Assembly (NCBI GenBank): GCA_003484265.1
Contig: DNDO01000095.1
Location: 3,732 to 13,345, forward strand
From: Anaerolineae bacterium
GTDB lineage: Bacteria > Chloroflexota > Anaerolineae > Anaerolineales > Villigracilaceae
DNA: 9,614 bases
Direction: 5' to 3'
Position 1 is the first letter of the stretch, and each line of letters opens with the position of its first letter. Positions 6,758 through 9,614 of this stretch are shown here, piece after piece. A program made the translations under genes and the position numbers. The notes beneath the pieces were generated by a model. That model was not told the origin of the DNA and did not search any database. It saw nothing but the letters and a program-made list of their open reading frames with translations.

Positions 6758-7699
6758 ATGCCTGCCACACCTACGAGAGACCGAATCATCCCCGAAACAG
6801 ACATCCGCCCATTGCGCCGCCCCGAATGGATCAAGGTGCGCGCGCCCGCCGGCGAAAACTACGAACGCATTCAAACGTTGATGCGCTCGAAATCTTTGCA
6901 TACCGTTTGCGAAGAAGCCATGTGCCCGAACCTCGGCGAGTGCTGGGGCAGCGGCACCGCGACCTTTCTGATGCTCGGCGACGTATGCACGCGCACCTGC
7001 GCCTTCTGTGACATCAAACACGGCAAGCCCACGCTCATGGACTGGGGCGAAGCCGAACGCGTGGCGCAGGCCGTAAAATCCATGGACTTGAAACACGCTG
7101 TCATCACCTCCGTCAACCGCGACGAACGACGGGATGGCGGCTCCCCGATCTTCGCAATGGTCATTCGACGAATCCGTGAGATATTGCCGGGCTGTTCCAT
7201 CGAAGTATTGATCCCTGATTTCAAAGGTTCGCTCGAAGCCTTGAAGATCGTCATGGACGCCCGCCCTGAGATCCTGAACCACAACGTGGAGACCGTTCCG
7301 CGCTTGTTCAAGACCGTCCAGCCGCAGGATAATTACGAATGGGCGGCGGCAACTTTATCGAATGCAAAGAAACTAGACCCCGATGTCTTGACCAAGTCCG
7401 GCATTATGCTCGGCTTGGGCGAGACCATGGACGAGGTGAAAGCCGTGATGCGCGACCAGCGCTCGTGGGGCGTGGACATCCTGACCATCGGTCAGTACCT
7501 GCAACCCAGCAAGAAGCACATGCCCATCTCACGCTATTACACGATGGAGGAGTTCGCCGAACTGCGCGACTACGGCAAGGGGATCGGATTCCAATGGGTG
7601 GAATCGAACCCGCTGGTGAGGTCTTCGTATCACGCCGCGGAACAGGTGCGGGCATTGAGTGTGGTGCATCGCAAGTTGTATGGGGAAGTGAGTGAGTAG
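6758..7699 (+). CDS. lipA: Lipoyl synthase
   Basis: A 313-residue radical-SAM enzyme that inserts two sulfur atoms into octanoyl groups on lipoyl domains. The auxiliary cluster cysteines are Cys51, Cys56 and Cys62 (CX4CX5C, in CEEAMCPNLGEC). The radical-SAM cluster cysteines are Cys77, Cys81 and Cys84 (CTRTCAFC, CX3CX2C). The strongly conserved TSVNRDERRDGG (117-128), EVLIPDFKG (149-157), NHNVETVPRL (174-183) and the C-terminal RSSYHA (288-293, whose serine ligates the auxiliary cluster) are all present, so the enzyme looks intact. The length is normal. The start at 6758 has only a weak GAGGA upstream, but the N-terminus has the expected length before the first cysteine motif. No lipB or lplA is adjacent. 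A VOC-family gene follows 5 bp after the stop and is probably cotranscribed. Confidence 0.97.
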   Translation: MPATPTRDRIIPETDIRPLRRPEWIKVRAPAGENYERIQTLMRSKSLHTVCEEAMCPNLGECWGSGTATFLMLGDVCTRTCAFCDIKHGKPTLMDWGEAERVAQAVKSMDLKHAVITSVNRDERRDGGSPIFAMVIRRIREILPGCSIEVLIPDFKGSLEALKIVMDARPEILNHNVETVPRLFKTVQPQDNYEWAAATLSNAKKLDPDVLTKSGIMLGLGETMDEVKAVMRDQRSWGVDILTIGQYLQPSKKHMPISRYYTMEEFAELRDYGKGIGFQWVESNPLVRSSYHAAEQVRALSVVHRKLYGEVSE

Positions 7700-7704
7700 A
7701 TAAT

Positions 7705-8088
7705 ATGGACCTTGGAGAGCACTATCTTTGTCTAAACGTGAAGGATCTGGAAGTATCCATTACGTTCTACCAAAAACTGGATTTCAAGATCGTGGAGGAT
7801 CACCGATCCGAAAATTGGGCCGTCCTTCAGCACAATAATTTTGCATTGGCTCTTTATCAAGGTCACCTCGAGAACAACCTTATGAATTTTCGCGGCGGCG
7901 ATGTTGAAGAGATTTTCAAGGAAAGTGAAAAGCGCGGGCTCCAATTCTTAAAACCCGCAGCCAGCCAATCAGATGGATCGTGGAGCGCAGAAATTCTAGA
8001 CCCCGACGGCAATGTCATATTCTTGAATACTTATCCCGAAGAACGGAAACAATACCTGGAAACCGGCAAACTGATTGACTACAAGTAA
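7705..8088 (+). CDS. VOC superfamily (glyoxalase/bleomycin-resistance fold) protein
   Basis: A 127-residue protein with two beta-alpha-beta-beta-beta halves. The first half starts with HYLCLNVKDLEVSITFYQKLDFKIVED (6-32), the typical VOC opening with the D-x-x-x-S-x-x-F-Y-x-x-L-x-F signature. The second half includes GDVEEIFKESEKRGLQFLKP (65-84) and ends with SAEILDPDGNVIFLNTYPEE (94-113), matching the E-x-x-D-P-D-G-N closing strand. Possible metal ligands are His6 and Glu96, but assignment is uncertain. Members range from glyoxalases and ring-cleavage dioxygenases to resistance proteins; the substrate cannot be predicted here. It starts 5 bp after lipA (no clear SD, probably coupled) and is followed by an intrinsic terminator. 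Confidence 0.82.
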   Translation: MDLGEHYLCLNVKDLEVSITFYQKLDFKIVEDHRSENWAVLQHNNFALALYQGHLENNLMNFRGGDVEEIFKESEKRGLQFLKPAASQSDGSWSAEILDPDGNVIFLNTYPEERKQYLETGKLIDYK

Positions 8089-8114
8089 AAGTATTTTCAT
8101 CCTCAAATTGAACC

Positions 8115-8148
8115 CCCGCTGGACTCAAAAAGCCAGCGGGTTTTTTTT
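8115..8148 (+). terminator. Intrinsic terminator after the lipA-VOC unit
   Basis: CCCGCTGG (8115-8122) pairs with CCAGCGGG (8133-8140) around a 10-nt loop and runs directly into eight T (8141-8148). It ends the plus-strand gene series 27 nt after the VOC stop codon. The reading frame of the integrase relic on the other strand runs into this hairpin before it stops. Confidence 0.93.
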
Positions 8149-8149
8149 A

Positions 8150-8340
8150 AATATTGTCCTTTTTTTGCCCAGACCTATATTCGCAATTGCTCTACATATC
8201 TCGTTCATTCCCTGGAAGAATACGAAATATACTGGCGCACCCGCAATATATAGGTTTTTCAGTGCGCAGGGGTAGTGCTTGGTATGAATTTGATCACTGA
8301 GTTGTTCGAGCAATTTTATAGGTTTTGTTGGTTGACCCAT
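8150..8340 (-). pseudogene. Decayed N-terminal fragment of an integron-integrase-like tyrosine recombinase
   Basis: On the minus strand from the ATG at 8340 the protein starts MGQPTKPIKLLEQLSDQI, then HTKHY: the K-x-L-L-x-Q-x-x-D-x-I-R-x-K-H-Y opening of IntI-type recombinases. After KHY (residues 21-23) the family continues S-L/I-R-T-E-K-x-Y-I-x-W-x-R-x-Y-I-x-F-H-x-x-R-H-P-R-D-M. Here LRTEK appears in the second frame, TYILRVRQYI in the third, and NERDM back in the second, in the right order; the distance from KHY to RDM is 77 nt against 78 expected. This pattern indicates a homologue eroded by several small indels. Nothing recognisable remains beyond about 8175, and the open frame ends inside the lipA-VOC terminator at 8125, so the catalytic domain (R-H-R-Y) is missing. 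Full IntI proteins have about 320-340 residues. It diverges from the cassette array, as intI genes do. The match is from memory of the family consensus. Confidence 0.62.
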
Positions 8341-8344
8341 TTTA

Positions 8345-8373
8345 TTGCTTCTGAAGTGCATAACCCGTATAAT
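8345..8373 (+). promoter_or_regulatory. Sigma70-like promoter reading into the cassette array (Pc-like)
   Basis: TTGCTT (8345-8350), a 17-bp spacer and a perfect TATAAT (8368-8373). It lies immediately upstream of the integrase-relic start and points the opposite way, into the cassettes, the place of a cassette promoter. The expected start near 8380 would put the 26-bp palindrome and the GTTAGGC core in the leader of the transcript. Confidence 0.6.
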
Positions 8374-8389
8374 GATTGAAATATATAAG

Positions 8390-8415
8390 GGTTTATACAG
8401 CGCGCTGTATAAACC
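8390..8415. repeat. 26-bp perfect palindrome
   Basis: A gapless inverted repeat with 13-nt half-sites; the left half is GGTTTATACAGCG and the right half its exact reverse complement. It begins 17 nt after the -10 box and ends 3 nt before the GTTAGGC core. It could be an operator for a dimeric regulator, a hairpin in the transcript leader, or part of the recombination site. Confidence 0.85.
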
Positions 8416-8418
8416 ATA

Positions 8419-8425
8419 GTTAGGC
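8419..8425 (+). other. Integron-type core site (attI or attC R' box)
   Basis: GTTAGGC fits the core consensus GTTRRRY exactly. It lies 79 bp from the integrase-relic start, which is the usual size range of an attI region, and immediately before the first cassette. A loose partner, GCATAAC (RYYYAAC with one mismatch), sits at 8358-8364, so an alternative reading is a 68-bp attC-like site at 8358-8425. A 7-mer alone is weak; the context gives it weight. Confidence 0.5.
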
Positions 8426-8469
8426 GTTTTGAATAACGAGTTGCTATCAAGGTTTACTTTTGGATAAAA

Positions 8470-9015
8470 ATGGCTTACCAAGATAATTTAATTCGCATCA
8501 TCAAAGATAGCAATTATTGGCCATCTTTTGAAAGACCAGATTTTCTAATTGAATTGAACGTTTTAGCAGATGACGCTTTAAGCAAGAACACAATAGAAGG
8601 TTATTTAGCGGCTTTGCTCATATATCACCAAATCTGTGAGGAAATGGTAAGACTGTTGCTTGATGACGCACATTTTTTCATCCAACTTAGCGTTTTTCCA
8701 AGCGAAATAACTTTTCCCAAAAAGAACAAAGCAATGTTTGGACAGGTTCTTGATGAACTTAAATCAACAGTATCTTTTGATGGTAAAGATGATTTCGTCA
8801 AAAAATGTGATGAGATTAATGCATTAAGAATCGAGATTGTGCATAAACTTACACGGCAGAGTACACTCGAAAGTATAAAATTGCAACTTGAAAAAATCCA
8901 AATTTTATTTAATGAAATTTATCAACTATTCGATGTTGCACACGATACATGGCGGGTTGCTTTCAAAGATTTACGGAAAGATATTGATTGGGACGAATAT
9001 CTAACTGAAAAATAG
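8470..9015 (+). CDS. HEPN-like hypothetical protein (cassette gene 1)
   Basis: A 181-residue, mostly helical soluble protein. Residues 40-66 (NTIEGYLAALLIYHQICEEM and on to LLLDD) form a long helix, and NALRIEIVHKL (117-127) contains an R-x4-H motif (Arg120 and His125), the signature of HEPN domains, which are often RNases or their inactive relatives in toxin-antitoxin and defence systems. In HEPN enzymes the residue after Arg is often polar; here it is Ile, so activity is not assured. The gene is visibly more AT-rich than the lipA region, has only a weak GGA before its ATG, and is the sole gene between the core site at 8419 and the attC-like site at 9149, as expected for an integron cassette. 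No antitoxin-like partner is next to it. Confidence 0.72.
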   Translation: MAYQDNLIRIIKDSNYWPSFERPDFLIELNVLADDALSKNTIEGYLAALLIYHQICEEMVRLLLDDAHFFIQLSVFPSEITFPKKNKAMFGQVLDELKSTVSFDGKDDFVKKCDEINALRIEIVHKLTRQSTLESIKLQLEKIQILFNEIYQLFDVAHDTWRVAFKDLRKDIDWDEYLTEK

Positions 9016-9148
9016 GCTCTTTGTTATTTGGCGTTCTTGCAGGTTGTATTTTTTTGGTTATTGCCAAAGATTAGTTTGTGTGTCAAAATTTTGTCAAGTT
9101 GGTGGTGGTGTCTTTTTTCAGGCGGCGAGTCTTGCACAACACAAAAAC

Positions 9149-9276
9149 GCCTAACAAAGCGTGCACTGGACGCTGGGGAGTCTGCGCGATTTACAAGCAT
9201 TTTTCTGGCTTCAAGTTTTTCCTGCTCCCAAGCAGAGTCCACGTCCACCCAGCTCCGGTAACATTAACCGTTAGCC
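9149..9276 (+). other. attC-like recombination site 1
   Basis: The site begins with GCCTAAC (9149-9155; fits R'' RYYYAAC) and ends with GTTAGCC (9270-9276; R' GTTRRRY with one mismatch). Inner imperfect stems pair GCTGGG (9172-9177) with CCCAGC (9248-9253), and GGAGTCTGC (9177-9185) with GCAGAGTCC (9232-9240, 8 of 9). The 128-bp length and folded-arm layout suit a long attC. Blocks AAAGCGTGCAC and CAAGCATTTT recur at matching places in site 2. The non-coding stretch 9016-9148 between the cassette 1 gene and this site shows no gene or terminator that I can support. Confidence 0.68.
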
Positions 9277-9281
9277 GATTC

Positions 9282-9359
9282 ATTGAAAAGGAGGAACTAA
9301 AATGGAACGTGGCTTTCAAAGAATTAGAAAAGCAAGTGAATGCGAACACAAACGGCTGA
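9282..9359 (+). pseudogene. C-terminal fragment of a lost cassette gene
   Basis: In this frame the stretch reads IEKEELKWNVAFKELEKQVN then ANTNG and stops at 9357-9359, at the first bases of attC site 2. The composition (charged, helical, heptad-like spacing of hydrophobics) is that of real protein, unlike the low-sense translations through the attC sites. There is no ATG, GTG or TTG start after attC site 1, so I read it as the tail of a cassette gene whose 5' part was deleted. The alternative is that the real product is the overlapping ORF from 9302. Confidence 0.4.
9288..9294 (+). promoter_or_regulatory. Consensus Shine-Dalgarno in the mini-cassette
   Basis: AAGGAGG lies 7 nt before the ATG at 9302, an ideal position. 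It is the strongest ribosome site of the accessory region, although the same bases also read as codons Glu-Lys-Glu-Glu in another frame (see the gene fragment entry). Confidence 0.45.
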
Positions 9360-9481
9360 TAAGCCGTGCACCCGACGGCGGGTATTCTAGCGCGATACCA
9401 AGCATTTTCCCATGCCCTAACCTTTCCCAACTGGACGGCTTCGCCAGCCCCCGCCCTATCATGGATAACGCAAGCCGTTAA
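9302..9481 (+). CDS. Possible 59-residue cassette ORF running through attC site 2
   Basis: An ATG behind an ideal SD opens MERGFQRIRKASECEHKRLI and continues through the second attC-like site to a TAA at 9479-9481. Only the first 17-20 residues are outside the att site; the rest (with ISRAPDGGYSSAI and the final DNASR) is a translation of the recombination site itself. Cassette genes do often stop inside attC, but such a short unique part makes a functional protein doubtful. No family is recognised. Confidence 0.25.
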   Translation: MERGFQRIRKASECEHKRLISRAPDGGYSSAIPSIFPCPNLSQLDGFASPRPIMDNASR

Positions 9482-9483
9482 GA
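9354..9483 (+). other. attC-like recombination site 2
   Basis: About 130 bp, clearly homologous to site 1: AAGCCGTGCACCCGACGGCG parallels AAAGCGTGCACTGGACGCTG, GCGCGATACCAAGCATTTTC parallels GCGCGATTTACAAGCATTTT, and the right end ACGCAAGCCGTTAAGA parallels ACATTAACCGTTAGCC. GGCGGG (9377-9382) pairs with CCCGCC (9450-9455). The outer boxes are degenerate: GGCTGAT at the left and GTTAAGA (9477-9483) at the right. It could be a partly decayed or divergent site. Confidence 0.62.
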
Positions 9484-9522
9484 CCACAAACTATGATGTA
9501 TATTTGTAAATAGAATTGCCTT

Positions 9523-9614
9523 ATGAATTCATTATCTAAAGTTGAAAAAGCACTTGAATTTCAACGCCCAGATCTGGTGGATCTGGTTCTTGAGGTCAGG
9601 AATATTGTTATCAG
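9523..9614 (+). CDS. Start of cassette gene 3 (partial)
   Basis: An open frame starting at the ATG at 9523, 40 nt after attC site 2, reads MNSLSKVEKALEFQRPDLVD, then LVLEVRNIVI, and runs off the window. The short leader, AT-rich composition and placement after an att core match a cassette gene. The P-D/E-L-V-x-x-L-V-L-x-x-R-x-I-V-I helix is reminiscent of DUF1801-type small proteins, but 30 residues are too few to name a family. No clear SD is visible. Confidence 0.6.
   Translation, partial: MNSLSKVEKALEFQRPDLVDLVLEVRNIVI

Noticed and set aside
6605..7282. Minus-strand 225-residue ORF opposite lipA
   Set aside because: It is a shadow of lipA and the NfeD gene end; the lipA frame has all catalytic motifs.
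8390..8415. LexA (SOS) box in the palindrome
   Set aside because: A LexA-type site needs CTGT...ACAG; here the order is ACAG...CTGT, the reverse arrangement.
9078..9259. Upstream part of the 93-residue frame ending at 9359
   Set aside because: Residues before the IEKEELKW tail are translation of attC site 1; only the tail looks like protein.
9028..9261. Plus-strand 77-residue ORF across attC site 1
   Set aside because: It has a TTG start without an SD, and more than half of it is a translation of the att site, with the low-sense composition seen when such repeats are read as protein.
9191..9487. Minus-strand 98-residue ORF
   Set aside because: It spans both att sites and the fragment between them on the opposite strand, with no SD and no coherent domain.
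8149..9614. CRISPR array or insertion sequence
   Set aside because: There are no regularly spaced short repeats and no transposase or terminal inverted repeats; the two long repeats have att-site structure.

Overview
The window reads as a chromosomal segment of a Gram-type-uncertain bacterium with moderate GC, most likely a Chloroflexota (Anaerolineae-like) genome. This is inferred from the style of the squalene/phytoene-synthase-family protein, the lipoyl synthase, the mix of SD-led and near-leaderless genes, and a degenerate copy of a GTCATTGC...GCAATC palindromic repeat. No rRNA, tRNA or marker gene is present to prove the lineage.

Layout. (1) Positions 1-1360, minus strand: an MFS permease, translationally coupled (ATGA overlap) to the start of a membrane-anchored protein that runs off the left edge, probably a SAM-dependent methyltransferase. 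(2) Positions 1439-3740, plus strand: a compact sulfur operon (sulfide:quinone-oxidoreductase-like flavoprotein, TusE-type sulfur carrier, DsrE-family protein). Each gene has a strong SD, and the operon is closed by a perfect 20-bp-stem terminator. The likely logic is that sulfide-derived or sulfane sulfur is handled by the flavoprotein and relayed over cysteine carriers. (3) Positions 3791-8148, plus strand: a string of housekeeping or accessory genes: YbaK-type tRNA deacylase, squalene/phytoene synthase family protein, a long NfeD-type membrane serine protease, lipoyl synthase LipA, and a VOC (glyoxalase-fold) protein, ended by an intrinsic terminator. (4) Positions 8150-9614: an AT-rich accessory region that I read as a decayed integron. 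It holds a frameshifted N-terminal remnant of a tyrosine recombinase resembling integron integrase (minus strand), a sigma70-like promoter pointing into the array, a 26-bp perfect palindrome, a GTTAGGC core site, a cassette with a HEPN-like protein, an attC-like site of about 128 bp, a tiny cassette with a damaged or miniature gene, a second attC-like site of about 130 bp, and the start of a third cassette gene cut by the right edge.

The most noteworthy region is 8150-9614: divergent integrase relic, att core and cassettes follow textbook integron geometry, but the integrase is reduced to about 60 codons and carries several frame switches, so any cassette mobility would need an integrase in trans. 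All functional calls come from reading motifs by eye; no database search was possible.
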